A stretch of DNA of 64,000 bases, from NCBI GenBank assembly GCA_036346355.1, contig CM070584.1, forward strand, positions 26,134,039 through 26,198,038. Direction: 5' to 3'. Each line of letters starts with the position of its first letter. Within the stretch, counting starts at the first letter, position 1. The translations under genes were made by a program, and so were the position numbers. Source of the stretch: Rhipidocladum racemiflorum (taxonomy: Eukaryota; Streptophyta; Magnoliopsida; Poales; Poaceae). The notes beneath the pieces are model-generated. The model saw nothing but the letters and a program-made list of their open reading frames with translations, ran no database searches and was not told the DNA's origin. Below are positions 1-11,243 of this stretch, piece by piece.

Positions 1-646
1 TAAAATTAGGACAAAACGGAAGCAACAACAAGATTCATAATAACCATTATAAACAGGAATAACATAAAAGCATCAATACTAGAGATAACAAGTCTAAATC
101 AACCAGAAAACAAACATAAACGTAAAACAGCTCCAAAGAGGACATTAACAGGTCTATGATTAATAAAATTTCAGCAAGCTAATGAATTATTAAATGCACT
201 AGTCCATGTGATTTTTGATGAGGGTTGATTGTGCTACTAAGCCCACCATTCAAGCTTACGACTCGCGAGAACTACCTGAAAACAACAAAATAACACCCTA
301 CAAATCTAAACTGTCGTACAAGAAAATTTCGACAGCATTTCTCCTAAAATTAGGACAAAACGGAAGCGACAACAAGATTCATAATAACCATTATAAACAG
401 GAATAACATAAAAGCATCAATACTAGAGATAACAAGTCTAAATCAACCAGAAAACAAACATAAACGTAAAACAGCTCCAAAGAGGACATCAACAGGTCTA
501 TGATTAATAAAATTTCAACAAGCTAATGAATTATTAAATGCACTAGTCCATGTGATTTGTGATGACCCCGGAGGGTTGATTGTGCTACTAAGCCCACCCT
601 TCAAGCTTACGACTCGCGAGAACTACCTGAAAACAACAAAATAACA
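1..646. repeat. Tandem duplication inside the L 3' LTR (about 351-bp unit)
   Basis: Bases 1-295 repeat at about 346-646 with an offset of 345-351 and only small differences, including a short indel near the GATGACCCCGG motif. The junction near 291-300 joins the end of one copy to the LTR-start-like TAACACCCTAC, so a TAACA microhomology may have mediated it. The right-hand LTR of the element lacks this duplication, so it arose after insertion. Confidence 0.8.
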
Positions 647-2076
647 AGGGGTGAGATTGGGTAATCTCAGCCAAAGCGGAACAACTTCTAACGAATAACA
701 CAGCCACAGTAAAACTAGCATACCAAATTCCTCATGTCCAATACCACATTATAGAGTCCACACAACCTCAGTAAAATGCATATGATTGTGCACATGCTTA
801 TGCCATGATCCTCCTCACCGTGCCCTTTCTAGGAACACACGGTGTTGTACTCTTGATCGCGCCTGTTGGCGTCGACAAACTTCAATGCATGATTATGCAG
901 TTAATGCTTCATGCATAAATACATTCATAACTTCCCACTCTGAATTCACATGCTTGCACACCATCAAATAACATGGATAGAATGCGAACATCATTGAGAT
1001 AGAATATCTCCACAATTCATCTTGCAAACAACATCTTTCTTCATTCTTACTCATGATTCAAAAGCCAAACAACCACATCACAATGCAGGATAGGATATTG
1101 TAATCTCATAAACAAGTAGTTAAACCATGTAGGTGTGCTGCAATTAAGGTTTATATTGAAGACGAAACAAATAGCGAGTTATAGTTTAGCAAGACCGCTA
1201 CTTCCACTTGCCTTTACCAACGTGGATGACGAACCTAGTTGCGTCCAGAAGGGGCACCACCTGTACAAGTATTATTTCAGTACATAGCGACATCACAAAT
1301 GATCACACAACTCGAACACACGCTTCCTAATCCCCGTTCCCTTCTTAAGCGCCAAAAACCCCAATCTGTCCGGGTCAAACAGCATCACCCTCTCTTCACA
1401 ATTTCGTATCTTTTTTTATACAGATCATAAAAATACAAACAAATTACAGTAGCTAGATATTGACAAGATCTACAACTTTCATGAAGATCACAAATTTCAA
1501 TTCCACTGTTAAATATGCCTAAACAAACGTCCAACACAGTGGACAAAATCTGTTTCCAGATTCTGTCCGTCATCTTGCAACAGCGATAACTCTCAGACCC
1601 ATGCCCCAAAAATTCTGAAACAATTACATAAGCTATATCTCGACGTTATCTACAACTTTATAGTTATAGGTTTTTGCAGGAAAAATAGTCTATGCCATGT
1701 AAAACGCGAAACAATCCGCGCTGCACAATCTCCCCTTCCAAAAACAGCACCACGTGAACATCTACCCTTCTCCCCCATCAAGATCCATCTAAATCACTCA
1801 CCACCAGATCTAATACACACCTAATCCCTAGGTAGAATAGGGGTAAAAGATTGGGAATTTTACCTTGAGTTCTCCCTTGAGAACCCACGAAAAACGCGCG
1901 ACGATTCCCGAAACGGAAATCTGCTCGTCCTCCACGCCTCCACGGATCCTCTTCTCGCTTGCTCCTTCGGCGTTTAGCGGTGGATCTTGAGCCACCACGC
2001 AAGGGGAGGAAGAGGAGGAGTGGTGTGGCTGCTAGGAGGAAGGGGGCGCCCTAGGGCTTTTTGGGGGGGGTGACAC

Positions 2077-2091
2077 CCCTTTTATATGGTG
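2077..2091 (-). promoter_or_regulatory. TATA box of L 3' LTR
   Basis: The minus strand reads CACCATATAAAAGGGG, a near-perfect TATATAAA-type box about 230 bases inside the LTR 5' edge. It is followed by a GC-rich leader. The same box sits at the same place in the other LTR. Confidence 0.7.
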
Positions 2092-2314
2092 GGCCGGCCC
2101 ACTAGGGGAAAAGAGAGAGAGGTGGGGAGGGGATTCGCAGCCCAGGCCCAGGTTTTCCTCGGCCCACTGTTTCTAGCCCGACAACTCCAAATTTAATATT
2201 AATACGTCGGATAAACTTCAATTATTTCATCCCCCGACAAATCCTTCATTCCTCTCCCGAAACAAAACCAGGAAAAGGAACCCTAGAATCGCTCTGACGC
2301 TCTAAGGCATCACA

Positions 2315-2327
2315 TTCTCCCCTCCTT
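2315..2327 (-). promoter_or_regulatory. Polypurine tract of element L
   Basis: The minus strand reads TAAGGAGGGGAGAA directly upstream of the LTR start TGTGATG. Position and base content are those of a plus-strand primer for reverse transcription, and it fixes the element's orientation. Confidence 0.8.
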
Positions 2328-2389
2328 AAAAGGATTCGTCCCCGAATCTACTCCTCTTTGCTACGGAACCTTAAAAAAAGGAAGGCAAA

Positions 2390-2496
2390 ATGGTAATCAA
2401 CACTTTACCTTCAGCATCCTCAAAGAGTGTAGGATACTTCTTCCACATCTGGTCCTCAAGTTCCCAAGTTGCATCCCGCTCAGACTAATTGGTCCA
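2390..2496 (-). pseudogene. Chromodomain relic of gypsy pol in element L
   Basis: The minus-strand translation contains SERDATWELEDQMWKKYPTLF, which matches the C-terminal end of a plant chromovirus integrase chromodomain (compare the ATWEREEDLKKEFPNLF end of T1 and T4). An in-frame TAG lies just before SERD, and nothing upstream reads as integrase. It lies right before the polypurine tract, where pol normally ends. It shows that L derives from an autonomous chromovirus. Confidence 0.75.
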
Positions 2497-5400
2497 CAAA
2501 TCTTTCATTGGACACTAACACGAACTATTCCCCTATTAAATAAAGGACACCTATTAGGTAATCTGGTATCGATCTGGAATCTCAACTCCCACTTCTCTCT
2601 TCAACCCGATCGCGAAACTCCGCATTCCAATCTCAACTCCTCTACCACAGTTCGTCAGCATTCAGACGACGCGAACCATGTGAGACACAACGCTCTAGGT
2701 AAGTCTCTAAATCAACCCAAACACAAACTCCTATCTCCTACAAGTGATTGATCTTTTACAAAAGAACCAATATCCACCCTTACCAACGACAGAGATAGCC
2801 TACTTTACAACCAGGGTCCGTAAATCCTTGAGAAACAATAACAACCGAACACAATCACTACGGTTGACACAAACTCGCTTGAACCCAGCGACAAATAGTT
2901 CCAAAAATTAATGTAATTACCTGCAACTTCCAAGTTGTCCACTACTAAATTAAGCAACCCCACCGAGGAACACATCAATGAAAACAATTCTCCAAAAAAA
3001 GTTTGAATTGAGTCATACACAACCTTCCTTTACTCTTCACTTTTAAACTACTTACGATCAGCGACCCACACTAGTTTTCCCTTGTAAGAAGGTTTCGCCT
3101 TCACATTCTTCCACCCAAGGACCAGGGCAAGGAGTACAATCCTTGAATAAACTCAACCATAACATAAACATTCATTTTCTTACCCCAAGCTTGAGCGTAA
3201 AAGAAATCTTAATTCTCACTAACACAACGAGCGACAATCACCACCTTTAAACCAAAGGGCTGAAATTCACATACACGGAACTCAACTTGGAAGAGGAACT
3301 CCATAGAACCAAAACCACCAAAAAAATTTTCTTCGGGAGAAGCTCTATTCAAAAGAGAAACACCGCATGAAAGTCTTACGCAAATGCATTTCACTTTTAC
3401 CAAAACAAATCATCTCACTTTTATCCAAGGCCGAGCCATTCAGAAAAAGAAACCGATCAAGGAATTAAATGCTTCCACACAACCACCATCTCTTTTTCCT
3501 TAAAAAGGAACCAAACTCACTTCCCAACAGAAAAAATTGTTTCAACCACGAATATCATTCATGTCACAACCAGAAGAATCGTCTCTTAAACAAAAACTGT
3601 CAAACACCTCACACCACAACACAACTCTAGCCCAAAATAGAAATACAAATATTTCCAGATCATGAAGTTCCAAATCTTACATTGGATTAGCTACTTCTTT
3701 TGATCAACAATGCAACCAATAACTCGACCTTGAAAACTACGGACACAGTCAAAGCATACATCCTTGAGCATAAATGTCGCATTCATAACTTAAGCTAGTT
3801 TTCTCAAAGATGAATGAATGACGATATTTAATAGAATAACATTCCAAAATCTCCACAAATTACTTCAAGGTTAATCATTCTTTTATCCTTGTTTTAAGCC
3901 TCGAAATTAACCCACATTTGGCAGAATCATTCTAAGTTTAGGGAAACTCAAACACAAAGACAAAGAATACTTTGACCGAAAGTATTCAACCCAAATATCA
4001 AACAAACAAACCAATCCATATGAATTTTTAAACATAAGTTCAGCATAACTCCCGCCATCTATAGCATTCCACTACCCTTACCATTTAGATTTCAATATTC
4101 CCTATTTACTCATTGAGAAGGCCCATCAGGATTTAACAACAACTACACAACAAATTCTTACTCTTATTACCTTTTCCACAATTATAAATAAAGTTCACAG
4201 TGCTTATAAAAAACACATCCAACCAACACTACCTCATCAAGATCCCCACGGAGCAGCCTAACCTATATCATCATATTCTAAATTTGAAAGTCAGTGCTTC
4301 AACAAGTCTTTCAGCATGATGAACCTATAAATTCCATACCACATACGCGTCAACATCTCGACAATGGAAATTTATTCACCTAAAAGATGACTCAACAAGT
4401 AAATATTATCTCAACAAGGCACCAATCATAAATAGAAGTTTAAAACATACATTTATTAAGGACAAAATCACGCGTCATGCTAACTATCCCTGGTTCACTC
4501 CATCACAACATGTTACAATTTCCACCATTTTAACAAAGGTTTTCAACAATTAATCTAATCAGTTACCACCACTACTAAGTCATCAATATCAATAATTGGC
4601 ATAATTGTAAAACAACAACATTGCTTTTAGTTACCCTATCCATAGGCTATGACAAATGTCACTACACAACATACTCCAACTATGTAAAATAGATTGAATA
4701 ATTTAAGCCATCCAAAGCTCTTATAACAACAACGCTAAATTAAATTTAAATTTTTTTAATTTTTTTAGCTACCCTATACACGGTTATAGCAAAATTGCCA
4801 CTCCAAGACATACTCCAGCCTTTTTTAAAGTGAACTGAATAGGTGAAATCATCACAAAGCTCTTACGACAATGGCAAAACTTATGTCTTCCCAATTGATA
4901 TCGATACTAGCATTATTGGAACGCATATTGCATACTTCGAATCTACTAATAGTTTGCAACGTCATAAATATCAACTCTAATCAATTTCCAAGTTAAAGTC
5001 ACTAGCCAACACGATTAAATTAGAACATCTTTAAACAACCAGCATGGTTTCTTTAACAATATCGGTAGTCCACCATTACAATTAAATTGTTCTACCGACC
5101 TTATATTAAAATGTCTCTAAATAACCCACTAATTTTCTATTACCTTCCACATTAGTTTACATCATCGTAATGTTCTAACTACGCATCAAGATTTAAAGCT
5201 TTAAACATTGTCCATGGTCAAGGGCACATTAAAATAATGCAATAAATCCTAAGCATGCACATTAACACATTCAATCATTATCGCTATAGAGCAATCTACA
5301 ATACTAGAAGTTTATTTAATCTCAAGCTAAAGATAACAATTACATTTTAATTGATTCAACTCACAAATTAACTTAGAAGTACATCATTCCATAAACCACA

Positions 5401-6497
5401 TTGTTACATACTACGTAACACAGACATACCCTTGACAAACAGGAGGCAATCCAAAACATTAAAAAAACAAACACAGTTCTAGATCAAGAACAAACACCGA
5501 TAAAAAAATTCTTCTTTTCAGGCAAGGAAGAAAAGCAAAATCCAAACATAAATGCAAGAGAGCTCGACCCTCAAATGTCCAATCATAGTAGCCAAAACTC
5601 TTCAAGAAATCCAAAACCTACACTTTCCACAAAGGAAGACGGATGCAAAAGGGAAGACCAAATGTCCAACTAAAATTTTCCGATAAAGATTCAAACTTAG
5701 CTCCATCCAGCTTGATCTGCAACAGGAGAAACTCCAACCCCTTTTTTTTTTAAAAAAAAATCGGGGAAACAACAACCACAGAAATTTCCTCCCAACGACA
5801 GTCCATCACAATAAATCAGGTGCCAAAGCAAAATTGTGACCAAAAGACGCGCAACGTAGAACTCTTCTTCTATGTCTTCACTCAAAGGAGACAAAACCAC
5901 AAACCGCCAAAAGGACAAATCAGCGAGTGCTCAAAACTAAGCATTTTCCTCGGTTTCGAACCAACCACATACCCAGAAAATGAACCAAAACCGACCGTCA
6001 GCACGGTAAAGAACATCCGAAGGAATCCAGTCACTACCCGATCTACGACAGACACGGATAAGTACTCTTTCCCTACAGGGGTATAATAGTTCTTCGGTGG
6101 TGACTCTACCCGGCCACACCGTCAAACCACAGCCTCACTACAAACAAAAGGTGACCGAAACCCTTCGGCACCACAACCACACTTTATCACAAATGAAGCA
6201 ACTCAATCAAATCTATCATAAATATAGCATTATACATCATCAAAAGTAGCATTCAACAACAAAGCTTAAATTCAACCTTTAAGCATAAGGCAACGATACC
6301 CATACCCTTTCCTACTATGCATCCATGTGTGTCAAATTTTAAATTAGTGATTCCACTTACACAAGTTTTAATGTTGCTATCCTATGACAAAATTTTAGTT
6401 AAAACCTAGGCCATGTTTCTAAGTTATTCCACATCACATTTTAGTTGTATCCTATAGTATGACACTAAAAATAGACATTCCAAGGACCTCTGACCGC
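2497..6497 (-). other. Interior of element L without recognisable genes
   Basis: This AT-rich stretch has only short chance reading frames on both strands. I see no reverse transcriptase, protease, zinc-knuckle or gag motif. It is probably diverged internal sequence carried as non-coding cargo. A G-poor plus strand is notable over most of it. Confidence 0.55.
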
Positions 6498-6510
6498 CTC
6501 GATACCAAGC
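6497..6510 (-). promoter_or_regulatory. Primer-binding site of element L
   Basis: The minus strand reads GCTTGGTATCGAGG immediately after the LTR end TGTTACA. TGGTATC matches the complement of the 3' end of plant initiator tRNA-Met, while the following bases diverge from the usual AGAGC. Confidence 0.65.
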
Positions 6511-6831
6511 TGTAACAACCTACAAATCTAAACTGTCGTACAAGAAAATTTAATGACAGCATTTCTCCTAAAATTAGGACAAACGGAAGGCGACAACAAG
6601 ATTCATAATAACCATTATAAACAGGAATAACATAAAAGCATCAATACTAGAGATAACAAGTCTAAATCAACGAGAAAAACAAACATAAGCGTAAAACAGC
6701 TCCAAAGAGGACATCAACAGGTCTATGATTAATAAAATTTCAGCAAGCTAATGAATTATTAAATGCACTAGTCCATGTGATTTGTGATGACCCCGGAGGG
6801 TTGATTGTGCTACTAAGCCCACCCTTCAAGC

Positions 6832-6899
6832 TTACGACTCGCGAGAACTACCTAAAAACAACAAAATAACAAGGGGTGAGATTGGGTAATCTCAGCAAG
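6832..6899 (-). other. Hairpin block and putative terminal exon in L 5' LTR
   Basis: On the minus strand CTTGCTGAG (6899-6891) and CTCAC (6880-6876) bracket an inverted repeat GAGATT/AATCTC. A U-rich tract and an AG (6853-6852) follow, then a frame that, entered with one upstream base, stops at TAA (6832-6834). The same block plus AG plus short stopped frame occurs in the T and K LTRs. A GC-type donor (GCAAGT, minus strand) lies at 7434-7439. Splicing here is inference. Confidence 0.4.
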
Positions 6900-8308
6900 C
6901 GAAACAACTTCTAACGAATAACACAGCCACAGTAAAACTAGCATAACAAATTCCTCATGTCCAATACCACATTATAGAGTCCACACAACCTCAGTAAAAT
7001 GCATATGATTGTGCACATGCTTATGCCATGATCCTCCTCACCGTGCCCTTTCTCAGGAACACACGGTGTTGTACTGCAGTCTGATCGCGCACGTCAAGGC
7101 GTCGACAAACTTCCAATGCATGATTATGCAGTTAATGCTTCATGCATAAATACATTCATAACTTCCCACTATGAATTCACATGCTTGCATACCATCAAAT
7201 AACATGGATAGAATGCGAACATCATTGAGATAGAATATCTCCACAATTCATCTTGCAAACAACATCTTTCTTCATTCTTACTCATGACTCAAAAGCCAAA
7301 CAACCACATCACAATGCAGGATAGGATATTGTAATCTTATAAACAAGTAGTTAAACCATGTAGGTGTGCTGCAATTAAGGTTTATATTGAAGACGAAACA
7401 AATAGCGAGTTATAGTTTAGCAAGACCGCTACTTCCACTTGCCTTTACCAACGTGGATGACGAACCTAGTTGCGTCCAGAAGGGGCACCACCTGTACAAG
7501 TATTATTTCAGTACATAGCGACATCACAAATGATCACACAACTCGAACACATGCTTCCTAATCCCCGTTCCCTTCTTAAGCGCCAAAAACCCCAATCTGT
7601 CCGGGTCAAACAGCATCACCCTCTCTTCACAATTTCGTATCTTTTTTTATACAGATCATAAAAATACAAAAAAATTACAGTAGCTAGATATTGACGAGAT
7701 CTACAACTTTCATAAAGATCACAAATTTCAATTCCACTGTTAAATATGCCTAAACAAACGTCCAACACAGTGGACAAAATCTGTTTCCAGATTCTGTCCG
7801 TCATCTTGCAACAGCGATAACTCTCAGACCCACGCCTCAAAAATTCTGAAAAAATTACAGAAGCTATATCTCGACGTTATCTACAACTTTATAGTTATAG
7901 GTTTTTGCAGGAAAAATCTTCTATGCCACGTAAAACGTGAAACAATCCGCGCTGCACAATCTCCCCTTCCAAAAACAGCACCACGTGAACATCTACCCTT
8001 CTCCCCCATCAAGATCCATCTAAATCACTCACCACCAGATCTAATACACTCCTAATCCCTAGGTAGAATAGGGGTAAAAGATTGGGAATTTTACCTTGAG
8101 TTCTCCCTTGAGAACCCACGAAAAACGCGCGACGATTCCCGAAACGGAAATCTGCTCGTCCTCCACGCCTCCACGGATCCTCTTCTCGCTTGCTCCTTCG
8201 CGTTTCGCGGTGGATCTTGAGCCACCACGCAAGGGGAGGAAGAGGAGGGGTGGTGTGGCTGCTAGGGGAGGAAGGGGGGGCGCCCTAGGGCTTTTGGGGG
8301 GGGGTGAC

Positions 8309-8324
8309 ACCCCTTTTATATGGT
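8309..8324 (-). promoter_or_regulatory. TATA box of L 5' LTR
   Basis: The minus strand reads CACCATATAAAAGGGG, identical to the box in the other LTR. As the 5' LTR copy it would drive the element's transcript toward lower coordinates. Confidence 0.7.
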
Positions 8325-8548
8325 GGGCCGGCCCACTAGGGGAAAAGAGAGAGAGGTGGTGAGGGGATTTGCAGCCCAGGCCCAGGTTTTCCTCGGCCCA
8401 CTGTTTCTAGCCCGACAACTCCAAATTTAATATTAATACGCCGGATAAACTTCAATTATTTCATCCCCCGACAAATCCTTCATTCCTCTGCCGAAACAAA
8501 ACCAGGAAAAGGAACCCTAGAATCGCTCTGACGCTCTAAAGCATCACA

Positions 8549-9031
8549 GGGTAGCCGTGAGAAGTTTGTGAAGACCGATTTCACCTCCAAAAGGGAAGAA
8601 ATCAAAAGTGGAACCAAATCTCAAGTGTGACCGAGGTTTGGGAGGAAAGGGTTGGAAGAGACCCGGCTCTTTGTGAGCTTCCTTAACGGAGACGTAAGAT
8701 CTCCTCAAGGATCCGAACTTCGGGAACAATTTCTTGTCTCCTTGCTTTGATTATCTTTGTGCACTTGTGTTCTATCTCCCTACTTAAAGTTCCACTCTAG
8801 TTGCTAGTCTTGTGTAGCTCTTTTACTCACTAAGTTGGAGAAGGAGCTAAATAGGAGTTCACTAGGTCTATTCTCTTATTGCCTTATTTGCTACTGTTCG
8901 AACATTCCATTATCATATCGGAAGTTCTGGTATACTTTAGAAGTTCCGATACCTTTTCGCTGCAATAAATTTCGATTCAAAATTTAAATAGCCTATTCCC
9001 CCCCTCTAGGCATATTATCATATCTTTCACA
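8549..9031 (+). repeat. Truncated copia-type LTR (3' part)
   Basis: The stretch ends with a C-run followed by CTCTAGGC and TTTCACA, the typical right end of grass copia LTRs (compare the C-run before the ends of S-A and the solo LTR at 22920). The left part is missing because element L abuts at 8548. It interrupts the Tat pol frame at 9032. No internal copia sequence is attached, so it may be a solo LTR cut by L. Confidence 0.5.
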
Positions 9032-10863
9032 GGTGCTCCACGAGCACTCCTGCCGGAGTGACGGTTTGAGAGGAACCGATCTTTGATAATTGGTCGGCCA
9101 GGGAATTGTCCTTCCTGGGAATGTAGAGCACCTCGAAGTTCTTGAAGTACTTCTTCATCTTCCTCACCTCAACCAGGTAAAGCACCATTGAGTTATCGGA
9201 ACACTGATACTCCTTGCTAACTTGGTTGACGACCAACTGCGAATCGCCTTTCACAGTGAGTAGCTGGACTCCGAACGCTTTGCATGCTCGCAGTCCGGCC
9301 AAGAGGCCCTCGTACTCTGCCGCATTATTAGTCGCGGCGAAGTGTAGTTGTATGGCATACTAGAGTTATTCCCCCTGTGGGGAGATCAACACAACTCCAG
9401 CCCCGAGCATTCATACGCACGAGATCCATCGAAGTACATGGTCCAATGATTTTCTTGAGGTTTATCGAGCTTGGTATCAGGCGGCGCTGGCTTTGTCCAC
9501 TCGGCTACGAAGTCGGCCAAGACCTGTGATTTGATCACCATGCGGGTCAAGAATTGGATCTTGTACTCGGTGAGCTCCATGGCCCATTTTGCTATGCGAC
9601 CACTGGCGTCTTGGTTTCTTAGGATCTCCCTAAGTGGAAAATTGGTCGAGACCGTGATCCTATGGGCCTGAAAGTAGTGTCATAGTTTCTAAGATGCCAC
9701 TAGTAGCGAGTACAGAAGATTCTAGACCTCCAGGTAATGCTCCTTTGGCCCATGCGGTACTTTGCTAATATAGTAAACGGGTCGCTATGCCCCGTCCCGT
9801 TCTACTGTCAAGATGGTACTCACTACCTGTGGGGTCGCCGCTAGATAGAGCAGCAGAGTTTCCCCCGATTTGGGCATAGTCAGGATGGGTGGCTTGGACA
9901 GGTATTGCTTCATCTCTTCAAAAGAGCGGTTAGCTTCTTCCGTCCAGACAAACCATCATGTTTGCGTAGCGCCATAAAGAAAGGCAGTCCACGTTCACCC
10001 AACCGGGAAATGAAGCAACTTAGAGCCACCATTTGTCCGGTCAGGGCTTGGACCTCCTTTACGCAATTGGGAGGCTGCATGCTCTCGATGGCTTCGATCT
10101 TTTCTAGGTTTGCAACAATGCTCTGCGGCGCGACCATGTAGCCGAGCACTTTGCCTGCCCTCACACCAAAGACACATTTTTCTGGATTTAGCTTTATTTG
10201 ATGCTTATTGAGGTTACAAAAAGTTTTCTCGAGGTTGGAAACATGACCTAAGGCGAGCTTGCTTTTGACTACTATGTCGTCCATATAAACTTCCAGATTC
10301 TGACCTATCAGATCTGGGAAAGTTTTCTGCATGAGGTGCTGAAAGGTCGCTCCAGCATTCCTCAGATCGAAGGACATGGTCATATAGCAGAAAGTCCCAA
10401 ACGGGGTAATGAATGAAGTCTTCTCCCCATCCTCAGGCGATATGCTGATCTGGTGGTAGCCCGAGTAGGCATCCAAGAAGCTCATCAGCTAGGACTCCGC
10501 TGTCACATCGACCAACTGGTCTATGCGGAGCAGCGGGAAGTTATCCTTGGGACAAGCGGCATTTAAGCCCGTATGGTCGATGTACATGCACCACTTACCC
10601 CCTTTTTTCTTAACGATGACCGGTTTAGCCAGCCATTCCGAATGCTCGACTTCTCGGATGAAGCCTACCTTGAGGAGCTTGTTGAGTTCCTCCCGAATGA
10701 TCTGCTGCTTTTCCGGGTGAGAAGCGCACGAGCCTGCTTTGCCAGGCTTTTTATCGAAATTTGGACCGCTTCTTTGTGCTCGATCACTTCCCTTGGGACC
10801 CCGAGCATGTCAGATGGTTCCCAGGTGAACACGTCCGCATTCTTCTGGAGGAAAGTGATGAGC
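9032..10863 (-). pseudogene. Tat-lineage gypsy pol fragment (RT, RNase H, archaeal-type RNase H)
   Basis: Minus-strand frames read in pol order. First comes the RT N-terminus (10490-10863: FTWEPSDMLGVP, EVEHSEWLAKPVIVKKKGG). Then comes the RT core (9910-10485: FLDAYSGYHQI, catalytic YMDDIVVKSK at about 10265-10288, VFGVRAGKVLG). Last is a second RNase H with WTMYFDGSR (about 9440) and GLRACKAFG...GDSQLVVNQV (9027-9302). An RNase H of this type downstream of RT is diagnostic of the Tat group (RIRE2/Grande/Ogre relatives). Stops and frameshifts near 10486, 9690 and 9360 break it. It is cut on the right by T1 and on the left by a copia LTR. Integrase is absent. Confidence 0.85.
10859..10863. repeat. 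Putative target duplication left of T1
   Basis: TGAGC directly precedes the T1 LTR edge TGTCGGG, within the Tat RT frame. Its partner would lie beyond the right edge of the window, so it is unconfirmed. Confidence 0.4.
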
Positions 10864-11159
10864 TGTCGGGACCCGAATTTGCAAATCCGGACCCTCTGTG
10901 TATTCAGCACTAGTCCAGGATCACGCTAGTGCACACAATCTCAACATCGGTAAATATCACAATCATACACATCGATATTAGTAAAGTACTTTAATTAAAA
11001 TAACCAAACTGGTTGCTTGACCTTATGGTTAAGTTACAACAGTACGCCACACAAGGCGAAAAATTATTAAGGAAATAAATTGCAGTGGAATAAAAGCATC
11101 AACGTGGCGCCATCCAGTATACCATAGGCAACTGACTGGGCTCGCTCCCTAGATAGACG

Positions 11160-11243
11160 TTTCCTCCTGAAGTTCTTCCTCCAAAGCTGGTGTCGCTTCT
11201 TCTTCAACTGGTGTTGTATTATTGCAAGGGGTGAGTACTTGGT
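11160..11243 (-). other. Acidic terminal exon and hairpin in T1 3' LTR
   Basis: The minus strand carries the hairpin GAGTACC/GGTACTC block (11228-11243), an AG acceptor after CAACACC, and a frame with TPALEEEL that ends in TAG (near 11150). Despite age, the frame is intact and the differences from T4 are mostly conservative. The upstream acidic exon (about 15790-15870) has one GAA to TAA change in this copy. Splicing is inferred. Confidence 0.45.

Larger units (their letters stand above)
1..2314 (-). repeat. 3' LTR of element L
   Basis: It matches 6511-8548 nearly base for base from about 289 to 2314. Bases 1-295 are an extra copy of the LTR end (see the tandem duplication entry), so the true LTR terminus is left of the window. 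The right edge reads CATCACA and is followed by the polypurine tract complement. The body contains a minus-strand TATA box and a GC-rich stretch near 1890-2160. Confidence 0.85.
1..8548 (-). mobile_element. Non-autonomous LTR retrotransposon L (large derivative)
   Basis: Two copies of a roughly 2.0 kb sequence (1-2314 and 6511-8548) flank a 4.2 kb interior. The minus-strand LTR starts TGTGATGC and ends GTTGTTACA. A polypurine tract complement follows the left copy and a GGTATC primer-binding complement precedes the right copy, so the element reads on the minus strand with its 5' LTR at the right. The interior has no gag or pol frame except a chromodomain relic at the far 3' end. This fits a large non-autonomous derivative of a gypsy chromovirus that would need proteins in trans. 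The left boundary lies off the window, so the target duplication cannot be checked. Confidence 0.85.
6511..8548 (-). repeat. 5' LTR of element L
   Basis: This is a 2038-bp LTR with TG...CA ends on the minus strand (TGTGATGC at 8548, TTGTTACA at 6511). It matches the left LTR with few substitutions and short indels, mostly in the G-rich run near 8270-8305, and lacks the left tandem duplication. Confidence 0.85.

Noticed and set aside
1206..1262. GC-donor exon in element L as a full equivalent of the T and K cassette
   Set aside because: GCAAGT and an AG bound a 49-nt open segment on the minus strand, but its length gives a different entry phase and it is not acidic. I kept only the hairpin and terminal block as a weak parallel.
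5820..6125. Overlapping frames of 60-90 codons near the L primer-binding site as gag remnants
   Set aside because: No gag signature or zinc knuckle, and both strands are equally open.
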